From: Isoetes taiwanensis
Lineage: Eukaryota; Streptophyta; Lycopodiopsida; Isoetales; Isoetaceae
DNA: 64,000 nucleotides
Direction of reading: 5' to 3'
NCBI GenBank assembly: GCA_021234155.1
Contig: JAJEKV010000034.1
Location: 7,484,028-7,548,027 of the forward strand
Shown: positions 46,832-61,954 of the stretch, one piece after another
Numbering within the stretch: the stretch's first letter is position 1
Layout of the letters: each line of letters opens with the position of its first letter
Translations under genes and position numbers: made by a program
Notes under the pieces: model-generated
Seen by the model: only the letters and a program-made list of their open reading frames with translations
Database searches by the model: none
What the model was told of the DNA's origin: nothing

Positions 46832-48097
46832 ATGCAAGGGGAAATAGAACAGGAAGAACAATTGCTGCAAGGGAAAGTTGAAGACAATAATATTGAGGGA
46901 ATTCAGAAGGAAGGTCAGATTTTAGCTAAAGATAAAGGAAGAAGAAAAACAGAGTTAGAAAAACTCAGGAAACAACTGGATATAGACTCATCAGAATATG
47001 GGAGAACAGAAAATGGCAAAAGTAGAAGAATAAACAAAGAGGCAGTAGACATCAATTATGTACTTGCTTTACTAGAACCCACCATTCCTCTAAGTTATGA
47101 AGAAGCAATTAAATCAGATTATTCTGAAGAATGGAAGCAGGCCATGTGGGAAGAAATGCAAGCATTTGCAAGAACAAACACCTATGAGGTAGTCGAGAAG
47201 CCAAAGGACAAGAATGTTATTGGAAGCAAATGGATTTACAAACTAAAAACATGTTTAAATGGTGAATTGAAGTTCAAGGCTCGACTTGTAGCACAGGGAT
47301 TCACACAAAAGAAAGGATTGGATTATGAAGAGACATTATCTCCAATAGTCAAACTAACGAGCATAAGAATTCTGTTAGCATTTGCAAATGCAAACTGCCT
47401 GAAAGTACATCACATGGATGTAAGTACTGCATTCCTAAATGCTGAGCTTGATGAGGAAGTTTACATGAGACAAGCATGTGGTTTTGAAGTAAAACAAGAA
47501 GGCATGGTGTGGAGACTTAAACGAGCAGTCTATGGGTTAAAACAATCCCCAAGGATGTGGTATAACTGTATTGATCAGTATCTGCAAGAACAAGGATTTA
47601 AGAAATTTCTAAATGATGGAAATATTTATATTTTGAAATTCTCAGACAAAAAGACCAAGCATTTAATGCATACAAAATATTTGAGCAAGAAGTTGAACGA
47701 GAAACATGGAGGAAAAATCAAATGCATTAGATCAGACAGGGGTGGAGAATTCTTGTCAGGAGAGTTTAACAAATGCTGCAAAAGCAATTTGAACTGGAAA
47801 AATCAATTTTGCATTATTGCGTTATATGTGGACGACAATATTATGATTCCAAGTGATCCAGAGATATTGGAACATTGCAAGAAAATTCTTAAGAACAAGT
47901 TTCAAATGACAGATCTAGGGCAGTTGAAAAAATTCTTAGGAATGGATGTAAGCATAGATATGCATGACAAAAGGTTAACTATTACACAAAAAGGGAATAT
48001 TGAAGGTATGCTCAAGAGGTGCAAGGTGTCAAAAACACCAATAGTGCAAGGTCATAGACTGTCCTCAGACATGAGTCCAAAGACAATGGCAGAATAG
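46832..48097 (+). CDS. Copia RT reading frame with an internal copied integrase segment
   Basis: 421 open codons: an acidic linker, then RT from DINYVLALLEPTIP with WKQAMWEEMQAF, VIGSKWIYKLK, ARLVAQGFTQKKGLDYEETL, HHMDVSTAFLNAELDEEVYM, VYGLKQSPRMWY, the catalytic LYVDDNIMI and FLGMDVSI. Between GNIYILKF and FCIIALYVDD about 160 bp (47636-47795) match integrase at 46126-46275, including SDRGGEFLSGEFNKC. The piece replaces or enlarges the loop before the YVDD strand and keeps the frame open, with part of it read in a shifted frame. RT activity is doubtful because the insertion lies next to the active site. Confidence 0.88.
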   Translation: MQGEIEQEEQLLQGKVEDNNIEGIQKEGQILAKDKGRRKTELEKLRKQLDIDSSEYGRTENGKSRRINKEAVDINYVLALLEPTIPLSYEEAIKSDYSEEWKQAMWEEMQAFARTNTYEVVEKPKDKNVIGSKWIYKLKTCLNGELKFKARLVAQGFTQKKGLDYEETLSPIVKLTSIRILLAFANANCLKVHHMDVSTAFLNAELDEEVYMRQACGFEVKQEGMVWRLKRAVYGLKQSPRMWYNCIDQYLQEQGFKKFLNDGNIYILKFSDKKTKHLMHTKYLSKKLNEKHGGKIKCIRSDRGGEFLSGEFNKCCKSNLNWKNQFCIIALYVDDNIMIPSDPEILEHCKKILKNKFQMTDLGQLKKFLGMDVSIDMHDKRLTITQKGNIEGMLKRCKVSKTPIVQGHRLSSDMSPKTMAE

Positions 48098-48119
48098 GAA
48101 CAAATGGAAAGGGTGCCAT

Positions 48120-48430
48120 ACAGAGAATTGATAGGTTGTTTACTGCCAATAGTACCAGGCCAGATATTTCCTTCACTGTGAGTCTTCTTAAGCAGATTTA
48201 CAAACAATCCAGGATACCAGCATTGGGCAGCTGCAAAAAGGATACTCAGATATCTAAAATATACTCAAACACATGGCTTAACTTTTAGCAATAGCAATCT
48301 AACTCTCACAGGGTATGCTGATGTAGATTGGGGAAGTGAAATTGACTCTAGAAAGTCAACTTCTGGATATTGTCTCATGATAGGTGGAGCCTCAGTTGCT
48401 TGGAAAAGCAAAAATCATGTGTGGCAATGT
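48120..48430 (+). pseudogene. Copia RNase H, truncated, domain #3
   Basis: Frames with PYRELIG, AAAKRILRYLKYTQTHGLTF, GYADVDWGSEIDSRKSTSGY and ASVAWKSKNH. This is the copia RNase H start, but it carries a frameshift near 48190 and breaks off after WKSKNH, where unrelated AT-rich sequence begins. Confidence 0.82.
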
Positions 48431-48440
48431 CTACAACATG

Positions 48441-48834
48441 ATCCTCCAAACCTCTCTTTATTGAATAAAGTGCATGTTTCCTTATAACTGTTAAATTATT
48501 GAAAATCAAGCTAGATTTGCATACTATGTATCTAGTTAACAGAAGAACTAACGAGTCCTATTTTTTGTGCTGAAGCTAACCTAATCTTAGGGTTGCTAAA
48601 TTCGATTTCTATACATTTTAAGGGGTGCAAGGTTTTGCAGTCATAGATATCCTCCAAACCTCTCTTTATTGAATAAAGTGCATGTTTCCTTATAACTGTT
48701 AAATTATTGAAAATCAAGCTAGATTTGCATACTATGTATCTAGTTAATAGAAGAACTAATGAGTCCTTAATCTTAGGGTTGCTAAATTCGATTTCTATAC
48801 ATTTTAAGGGGTGCAAGGTTTTGCAGTCATAGAT
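48441..48834. repeat. Tandem duplication of about 190-208 bp
   Basis: Copy 1 (48441-48648) and copy 2 (48649-48834) start ATCCTCCAAACCTCTC and end TTTTGCAGTCATAGAT. Copy 2 lacks some 22 bp (the region reading ATTTTTTGTGCTGAAGC in copy 1). It directly follows the broken end of copia domain #3. Confidence 0.9.
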
Positions 48835-49194
48835 GAAGAAATTGTGTTAGAATATATACTACATAATTTATATAAACTTGCAATATTGAATTTCGCATTG
48901 CGGAGGGGGGGGAGGGGGTTTCTGGGCTCTAAGATTTCGTTTCTTGTTTGGGCATGGATTGTGTGACTTTTTGTGAGTCGTTTGCATGGTATGGTGTAGA
49001 TAACGTCCTGGCCTGAGGACGTTGATAAATATACCAGAAATAGAAGATATATTGATAGATACGGTGAGAAATCTCTGCTCACCACAGGTTACATATACTA
49101 AGAGGAGACACCGTTTCATGGTGTCGATCCACTCCAAAGGTCATCGTGACCTTTTGGATGTAAAATCACCAAGAAGATATTCCATAATTTAACA

Positions 49195-49324
49195 GACGTT
49201 ACCCGAAAATTTTTTTTTGGGCCAATGAAAATGTCGAGGGTGTGCACGTAGTGCACGTCCGAGACATCTGCGTGCACACCCTCGACATTTTCATTGGCCC
49301 GAATTTTTTTTTTACGGTAACGTC
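49195..49324. mobile_element. Foldback MITE, 130 bp
   Basis: Arms of about 54 bp: GACGTTACCCGAAAATTTTT at the left and TTTTTTTTTACGGTAACGTC at the right, with GGGCCAATGAAAATGTCGAG as the inner arm and a short loop. Almost perfect complementarity, no coding capacity. Confidence 0.82.
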
Positions 49325-49361
49325 CGAGGGCCAGTATATTATCGCCCTTAATGCCCTGGTT

Positions 49362-49700
49362 CGAGGGTCTTCACTGCGTAATCTGGTAGAAAAAGCTTCT
49401 GATTCTCCGGATTTCAAGTCTTTGAGCTCTGTTTTGCTCTATTTTGAGGTTTATTTTGCTCTGTTTTTTAGCTCTATTTTGTTGTATCTATTTCTGCCCT
49501 TCATCTCTTAGAATGGTTGGTCCTGTTAATGGGCACTTGCGCAACTCTGTTATCGGGTCGACTCAAGTTTTTATAGCCTGTTTGATCTCTGTTTAAATTT
49601 AAAAGCTTGTTTTTGTTGGCAGGGAAAGAGGCTTGCAAGGGAAGCTCTGCCCTATTTCGACAAAGCTCCAGAAATCCAAATTCTCAAACTCTCGAAGGCG
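49362..49700 (+). other. Possible two-exon coding remnant, unrecognised
   Basis: SSLRNLVEKASDSPDFKSL (about 49365-49430) and, after a TTGTTGGCAG acceptor, GKRLAREALPYFDKAPEIQI with LKLSKALR (about 49622-49705) read like two exons of a plant protein. No start or continuation is seen, and the right end runs into a GAATA repeat. Family not recognised. Confidence 0.3.
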
Positions 49701-49704
49701 TTAA

Positions 49705-49775
49705 GAATAGAATAGAATAGAATAGAATAGGTTTTTAGCGTCCACGGAGACCAATTGGCCTATGGGACCCAAACA
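49705..49775 (-). mobile_element. 3' terminus of the GC-rich LINE family (5'-truncated copy)
   Basis: A (GAATA)n stretch is followed by GCGTCCACGGAGACCAATTG and GCCTATGGGACCCA, the same text as the 3' end of the GC-rich element at about 29920-29950. On the minus strand this is a 3' tail with a CTATT-type terminal repeat, as in LINEs that end in short repeats. It is a very short copy. Confidence 0.65.
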
Positions 49776-50034
49776 AAGGAACCATGGTGTTGTGAAAATA
49801 TTCTGTACATTATGGCAATATAATTTCAATACCATATGTTCGATCCACATAGACCATGTTTTTTTATTTTTAGTCAAAATGTTATTGGCCATTGATCTCG
49901 CACAATACCAGGAATATCCGACAGATCAATGACTGTGAAAGAAACCAAGAATAAAGCCCATAAAAAGAGTAATAAACAATACTTAGATAAAGGAATGGCA
50001 GCTTTCAGTTTGTACATTACAAAGAATAAATAGG

Positions 50035-56008
<5,974 letters not shown>

Positions 56009-57429
56009 CTGAAGACAAATACAGTATTCATGCATTGCCAATGTCAAGTAAAGTTATTTGAAACACAGAGATAACAAAAAAGATCCCACCGTAAATTGAT
56101 CTTGTGCCATTTAGTAAGTCTACCAATGTCTCAAGTGATATGGATGTGATAAACTTCTTCATGAGATTAAGTATGGCAAGGCTATAGCAAGCAACAAATT
56201 CATCATGCAAAGTTAATAGATGCTATTGTGATCCCATCTATGTCTCCTTTTGTATTTCAGTCATCACAACATCTGGGCATCTCCATTAAACACGAAAACC
56301 ACAATACAACTTGACATCTCCACTAAGCACAAAAACCACAATACAATGCTGCCACAATACAATGATCAGTGAAACCGATTAAAAAAATCTGGCCCTTTCG
56401 AGTTTTCGAGGAAAAACCCTGACCATAATAGTGACACTAACCAATAGGGATCTAAACTGTACAAGTACAACAAACAGCTGAACAAATTGATCATGATGAA
56501 ACAAGCAAAGTACATGCTCCTCTCCACAATGAGCCGGGTCGCAAGTCTTCAACCATACTCCAAACCATCATACTGGACTGCATCTCTGCATAGATTGATA
56601 ATGCCCACAACCCCCATCTTCCTTTCTTGATATTTTGTTGCATCATGAAATGCGTTCGTGTTGTGCGGAAGATTTTGTTCACTACCATGTTTGGGAGAAG
56701 CAGCCTATGCCTTTGGCTTTTGGTTCGCGCTTTGAGGAATTTCCTTCCCTTCAGTTTCTCATCTCAATCCTGAAATTTTCTTTTACCTTCGTTTGTCCTT
56801 TCCTTCTTGCCTTTTCTTTTTATTTTTTCAACTTTTCTCTTACTTTTAAAAAATGTTGAATAAATAAATGCAATAATAATCATAGGAACACATCTTATAA
56901 ATGCACCTGATTGGCCCAAACTTTCTGTGTGCATATGATAATTTGATATTAGTTCAAATGGATTATAGATTCTAACTTAGGATTGTCATAGTGCAAATAT
57001 TATATTGCCATGTTGGATATAAGTTTGTGCCTTCTATTTCCATAGCTTTTTATGGTTGCCCTTATTTCTCAATATCCATATGTATATCTCGTCCTCGCCT
57101 CTTGTTATCAAAACATATATAATTGAGTTTGTAATTTTTCTTTTTTGTGGCGTTTAGAATTTTTCTGCGCCGCAATCTTTTATCATATTTCCCTGCCACG
57201 TTTTTTCTTGGAGTCGATCTGGGGCGTCCAACCTTACCCTTGCTTAAGATTTTTTTTAAGCTTTTGGTTCTGTTCCGGCAGTGAATGAAGCTTGGCTTAT
57301 GGAGTTTGAGCTCATTTTTGCTGAACTCGACGTAAAAATTGACAAGATATTACGAAGACCTAGGGATTCGTGAGCTCCGGAAGTTGAAAACCAGATTTAT
57401 GAAGCAGAGGGCAGATATTTGGGCGAAAA
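56009..57429. other. Intergenic sequence with dispersed repeats
   Basis: Short tandem text ACCACAATACAA at about 56305-56360. The segment about 56676-56760 (CACCATGTTTG-like, then GAAGCAGCCTA) recurs at about 62917-63005. No missing LRR exon of the kinase could be recognised. The last 200 bp presumably include the 5' UTR and promoter of the membrane-protein gene. Confidence 0.45.
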
Positions 57430-58021
57430 ATGGGCTCGTTGGGTACTCTGGGAGTGGCGCTGACAGTAATATTTTTTATTCTGGCAGTTCTTCTTACAGC
57501 GGAGCTCTATTATCTTCTAGTTTGGAAAAGAAGGGGGCTTGATAATCGGGTTACAAATATAAGCCAAGATTCGGGTGCCAGATCTGTAGATCAAGCAGAA
57601 ATTTCTCCTCCGGAAGACGTCCTCGATGCCGAAGCTTGCTGCAAAAATGGTTCCGATCGATTGGGAAGGTGATATCGATCTCTGTCAGATGCATTATCTG
57701 TTGGGTCCTCCTAGATTGCTTTTCACCATTAAGGAAGAAACAAAAGAAGATTTGGATTTTGAAGAGCTTAAATCTATTGTTGCCAAGAGCCAGAAAGCAT
57801 CTGCCGATTCTACAGAGCCTGTAGACGGGCTTTATTCTGGCTTGTATTATGAAAAAGGGCTCTGCAAGGATCGGAAGGAAGGGATTAAATAGCCCAGCAG
57901 GATCGGATTGATGGGTTTGATGCAAAATGTGGCATAAACAAAGTGACTGATCAGAAAAATCAGAAAGGGATTGATCAGGAAGGGATTGATAGAAAACAGA
58001 GCCAAAACAGAGGAATATATC

Positions 58022-58216
58022 TGAAACAATTTGAGCGCCAACACAGAAGCAAGAATTTGCAAAGAACCAGATACCCATCTCGTGGGATTCTCTTCTATTT
58101 ATAGAGATCCTAGAATACAACAAGCCTAATTAAGGCTCCACTAATTCTGTTACAACGTTCATATCCTAACTCTAAAAGTTCTCATTATAACCAGACATTC
58201 AGTTTCTATTTTAACA
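58022..58216 (-). repeat. 3' LTR of the copia element at 58 kb
   Basis: 195 bp. Read on the minus strand it begins TGTTAAAATAG and ends TTGTTTCA, and it is preceded by the polypurine AGGGGGAG at about 58217-58224. Two substitutions separate it from the 5' LTR (in the ACGTTCATATCC region). Confidence 0.93.
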
Positions 58217-58400
58217 CTCCCCCTGTCTGATTATAATGACGAAGCCACGCCAAGAGTGCTGCAATGTAGCTTGATGCAAAAAAACATGTTGTTGACCTCC
58301 TGTTATCTTGATCTCCAGCCCAATCCGCATCAACAAATGACACTAGTTTTACCATGGGATCATTTGAATCAGGTCCAGACAAAGCTTCTGCTACAGACAC
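58206..58400 (-). pseudogene. Copia RNase H remnant
   Basis: SFVDADWAGDQDNRRSTTCF is the copia RNase H motif. It runs directly into the polypurine tract. The stretch 58401-58732 between it and integrase is too short for RT and reads as a deletion scar. Confidence 0.75.
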
Positions 58401-58732
58401 TGGTTCCAGAAACTCTGCCTGGAAGCATTCGAATATACATTTCTTTTCTATGTCTGTATCCCACCAGTTTCCATGAGATTTCTCAAATAGTAATTCCTGT
58501 TGAAGAGTCTCTGCCAGGGTTGCAGAGTACTTCTTGTTCTTCCATTCTAACCATCGTTGTGTAGGGTGATGCCCCCTAGCACTTCTTCTTACTTCATCAT
58601 GAGCTGGCTTGTGGATCAGAACATGGACACTTCTAGCGTCATGTTCCTGTTCACTTGGAGCACTTGGTGCTGATTGCTATTGCCCTTTTGCCTTTTCCCC
58701 ACTATGAATGTTCTGTGTTTCATCATGAATTT

Positions 58733-60058
58733 CTAACCACAGATTGGTATGTTCTTAATGCAAATTACTGTTCTCAATTTCCTGTGACAATCTTTGAGCT
58801 GCCCAAACTCATCAAACCTTACATTACTGCTCCGGATGATCTTTCTTGTCTCTAGATCCATCAACCTATATCCCTTACCCTCCCCGCAGTATCCAACAAA
58901 GATACACTTCCTAGATTTATCTGCCACCTTATCCCTTCTCTTTTCTTTTGGAACAAAAGTAAAAACTGGAGACCCAAATACCTTCAAATGTGCTAGATCC
59001 GGTTTAAACACCGCTCCAGACGTCCTCAGTGTTTTTCCCGGAACTGCTACAGTGGGTGCTCGGTTTTGAAGATAGCATGCAGTAAGTATGGCTTCAGCCC
59101 AAAAACGGTCTGACACCTTAGCCCATTTCATCATACTTAGTGCGCATTCCTTCAACGTTCTGATCTTTTGCTCTGCCACCCCATTCTCATAAGGATTAGA
59201 CCGCTGCCTTCTAATTCCGTCCTGCTGTAAGCATTTAGTGAACTCTCCAGACACAAATTCTGTCCCATTGTCACTGCGGATGGCTTCAATCAGATGTCCA
59301 GTCTCCCTTTCAACTTGTTTCATCCAAATCTTGAATGTGGCTAGCACGTCACTTTTCTTGTGAATAAATACAAAGCTTTTCCTTGAGAAATCATCCACAA
59401 TCACAAGGAAGTATTGACCATTCCCAAACGAACTGATTGAAATTTTTCCACTCAAATCTGTGTGCACCAACTGCATTAATTTTGTGGCTCTCGTACCTTT
59501 CCTCTTAGTCTTCTTTTGAGTATGTTTACTCATAATGCAACCTTCACACATATCAAGATTGCCAGCACAATCACACTCCATACCTGTGACCATGTTTCCA
59601 TGTTGCAGCTTCTGCATTCTGCTCTGATTGATGTGGCCAAGTCTGCAATGCCAAAGATGCAAGTCTCTATCGGGTCCTCCAGCTGAAAAAGCGTACGATC
59701 CCTTGCATGATCCCTGTTGCTGGAATTCAACTAGTTTGTATAAGAGGCCCACTCTCACACCTTTCCCCACAACTCGCTTAGAATCATTCATCAAGAGCAT
59801 CTCATTTTTCTGGAGACATGCTGTAATTTCCACATCCGCCAATTGGGCTAGGGAAATCAGATTTCGTGTAAGCCCCAGTACATACAGTACCTGTGTTATG
59901 TTTCTTAACCTATCGGCGAACCAAAAATTTACAGTGCCTGTTCCTGCAATCTTCAGACCTGAGGCTATCCCACTCACACTGCACTCCTGATCTTCTGCCT
60001 TAAAATTATGTAGCCTCTCCCTATTGTTTGTCATTACATGGGTAGCAGCTGAATCCAA
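58733..60058 (-). CDS. Copia protease-integrase polyprotein part
   Basis: 441 open codons on the minus strand. After the protease start (DSAATHVMTNN, with Ala where Gly is usual) come RNLISLAQLADVEI, the integrase finger HLWHCRLGHINQSRM and CEGCIMSKH, and the DDE core LVHTDLSGKISI, FLVIVDDFSRKSFVF, RSDNGTEFVSGEF and NPYENGVAEQKIRTLKE. It then shows the copia C-terminal CIFVGYCGEGKGYRL. A TAG just upstream of LDSAATH (about 60061) cuts it from Gag. Integrase motifs are intact, unlike in the other copies. Confidence 0.9.
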   Translation of the reverse strand: MDSAATHVMTNNRERLHNFKAEDQECSVSGIASGLKIAGTGTVNFWFADRLRNITQVLYVLGLTRNLISLAQLADVEITACLQKNEMLLMNDSKRVVGKGVRVGLLYKLVEFQQQGSCKGSYAFSAGGPDRDLHLWHCRLGHINQSRMQKLQHGNMVTGMECDCAGNLDMCEGCIMSKHTQKKTKRKGTRATKLMQLVHTDLSGKISISSFGNGQYFLVIVDDFSRKSFVFIHKKSDVLATFKIWMKQVERETGHLIEAIRSDNGTEFVSGEFTKCLQQDGIRRQRSNPYENGVAEQKIRTLKECALSMMKWAKVSDRFWAEAILTACYLQNRAPTVAVPGKTLRTSGAVFKPDLAHLKVFGSPVFTFVPKEKRRDKVADKSRKCIFVGYCGEGKGYRLMDLETRKIIRSSNVRFDEFGQLKDCHRKLRTVICIKNIPICG

Positions 60059-60061
60059 GAT

Positions 60062-61191
60062 CTAGACCTTTTCTTCAATTCCTGATACTGCCAAAGCTTC
60101 TGCTCCAGATGCTTCAACTTCAGCCACCAACCCTTGTGGCATATTGCATGTTTCACCATCATCCATGCTTGTTTCCTCATCACTATCTGATGTACTGTCT
60201 TCCCATCTTGTTTCAAGAAACCTCCTGTATTCTTGGGCAGAATTTCCCATTCCTTTGGGTTCAAGAAAGGCTAGGTTTGCCTCAGCTTCACTGTCTGCCT
60301 CCTTTTCAGATGGGCTGTCACTTTCTTTCGTGATATGAGCACTTGACGCACTTGAAGCACTCCCATTGCTCCACTTCTTCTTGGAAGAGTACGGTCTTGT
60401 TTTCACCTCTTTCTCCTTTTTCTGTTTCTTTTCCCCATCTTTCTTGGAATTGCAGTTCCTTGAAATGTGACTTTTTTCCCACACGTCTAGCACTCAAAAT
60501 CTTTCTTTGTAGACCTGACATTGGCTACAAATGCCGTCTCCTCCTCTTCTTTCTTCAGCAGTTGTGAGGCCTGCAACACTGCACTAGTCACATCTTCACT
60601 TCTCAATGTACCACTTTGGCATCCCATGGCTTGTTTAAATGAAACATAAGAATTTGGCAGACTGGCTAAAATGGCCATAGCCAGATCTTCATCACTGATG
60701 TTATGCTTCAAGGCTCCTAACTGATCCGCCAAGCTCTCCATGTTACTGATGTGATCCGCCGGATCATCTCCATCTGCCATTTTTGCACTGAAAAACTTCT
60801 GCCATAAGAACAATTTTTGAGAGGTATTGTGAGTCTCAAACGTCTTCTTGAGACATTCCCAGCCCTCCTTAGCAGTTTCTTTGAGCCTCACCAGCGGAAT
60901 CTGCCCATCCCGCAATCCAAACATCATGGACGTTTTTGCACGATTATCTTTCTTCTTTCATGCAGATAAAAGTGCCATGTCTTCAACAACTTCTCCATTT
61001 TCGTCATTCACCTCTGGTGCTTGGGGTCTTGGTTCATCCCCACTCACCACATCCCAAACGTCTCTTTCTTCCAAGACTGCTTGCATCTTCCAAAACCATA
61101 CAGAGGCATTGGATCGATCCAGTTTCTCAAGATTCTTGAGATCCATTTGAAGCTTGTCCATCTCTAGAACTTTTCTCTTTCTACTTTGCAC
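60062..61191 (-). pseudogene. Copia Gag and linker
   Basis: The start NLEKLDRSNASVWFWKMQ, LEERDVWDVV and later GWECLKKTFETHNTSQK, FFSAKMADGDD and LAMAILASLPNSYVSFKQAM are typical copia Gag (UBN2-like) blocks. Stops: TGA after LLSA near 60955 (Trp expected) and TAG in the zinc knuckle near 60485, where TCGKK and SHISRNCNSKK lie in different frames. It is disrupted. Confidence 0.85.
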
Positions 61192-61208
61192 AACCTTCTC
61201 GTATCAAG

Positions 61209-61220
61209 GCTCTGATACCA
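61209..61220 (-). other. Primer binding site of the copia element at 58 kb
   Basis: TGGTATCAGAGC on the minus strand, immediately inside the 5' LTR. Confidence 0.92.
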
Positions 61221-61415
61221 TGAAACAATTTGAGCGCCAACACAGAAGCAAGAATTTGCAAAGAACCAGATACCCATCTCGTGGGATTCTCTTCTATTTA
61301 TAGAGATCCTAGAATACAACAAGCCTAATTAAGGCTCCACTAATTCTGTTACAACATTCATACCCTAACTCTAAAAGTTCTCATTATAACCAGACATTCA
61401 GTTTCTATTTTAACA
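61221..61415 (-). repeat. 5' LTR of the copia element at 58 kb
   Basis: 195 bp, same ends as the 3' LTR. It contains TATTTATAGAG on the plus strand, with a TATAAATA-type promoter read on the minus strand at about 61297-61304. Confidence 0.92.
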
Positions 61416-61954
61416 ATATCAAAATAATTGCGGTGCTGATCTGATAATGGCTCTGAACGGATTGATCGATCATCAAAATGGGTTTCCGAATGCATTCAAG
61501 AATGAAAACAGATGGATTGATCAAAAACAGGGGCAAAACAGAGCGATTGTTGTTGATCGAACAGGGGATGGTTTTGAAATTGGATCGAATGAACAGAGGA
61601 ACGGAAGCAGAAAGATTGGAAGAAACAAGGATGGATTTAGCAGATCAGATAGAAATAATTTGCATGCCTTCGCCGGATTCAAGGTGCATTTCTGCAGCAG
61701 AGACCCTATTTGTGACACATCCGACATCCCCCGGTTCGTCTTTTGCTTCAGTATCTCCTCCGATGACTCCATTTCGAGAAACTGCGGCGGTTTTTCAAAG
61801 AAAATTTAGAGATTCGCCTCCATCTCCGCCATTAAATCCCATGCCGGTGATGCATAAGTCTATACTAAAGGCAATGCAACATAGCAACATAGATTTCATT
61901 AGTCATTGCAATATCACAACGGAATTTCTAACTCAATACATTGTTAGATGTTAA

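Larger units (their letters stand above)
40609..48430 (+). mobile_element. Copia internal domain #3, with full gene order but multiply disabled
   Basis: Order: Gag, protease, integrase, RT, RNase H. Defects: a TAG in Gag at about 41070 (CTAGAG where copy #2 has CCAGAG); a one-base frameshift after the Gag basic tail near 41565; protease DSG changed to DSR (ILDSRAERC); a 3.8-kb insertion at 42004-45803 with loss of some 25 bp; an integrase frameshift near 46200; an integrase piece inside RT; and truncation within RNase H at about 48430, with no 3' LTR. It is the only copy in the array that retains integrase core and RT, so it hints at the autonomous ancestor. Confidence 0.9.
58022..61415 (-). 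mobile_element. Complete-ended copia element lacking most of RT, TSD ATATC
   Basis: 3394 bp, inserted in the membrane-protein gene with ATATC on both sides (58017-58021 and 61416-61420). 195-bp LTRs at 58022-58216 and 61221-61415 differ at only two positions, so it is young. On the minus strand: PBS at 61220-61209; Gag 61191-60487 with an early stop (Trp to TGA near 60955) and a zinc knuckle broken by a stop; protease ILDSAATHVMT; integrase; then directly an RNase H remnant and a polypurine tract AGGGGGAG before the 3' LTR. RT is deleted, so recent movement required helper proteins. Confidence 0.93.
57430..61954 (+). pseudogene. Small single-pass membrane protein gene, frameshifted and split by a copia element
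   Basis: The start MGSLGTLGVALTVIFF is followed by a hydrophobic helix ending in LLVWKRR. After a one-base frameshift near 57655 come HYLLGPPRLLFTIKEETKED and LDFEELKSI. These are hallmarks of a plant family of small N-terminally anchored proteins of unknown function (conserved GPPRxLFTIKEETKEDLE). The frame stops at 57890-57892. After the copia element (58022-61415) the disordered region continues to a family-like ETLFVTHPTSPGSS / PPMTPF block at about 61695-61790. Both the frameshift and the insertion suggest loss of function. Family recall is from memory; no symbol is certain. Confidence 0.75.

Noticed and set aside
56028-56210. Missing LRR exon of the second kinase
   Set aside because: Reads LVDLLNGTRSIYGGIFF without LRR consonance or a proper acceptor/donor pair.
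57551-58123. 190-codon minus-strand frame
   Set aside because: Mirror of the membrane-protein gene and of the copia LTR. It crosses the insertion border.
59628-59990. 120-codon plus-strand frame
   Set aside because: Mirror of the copia protease-integrase frame.
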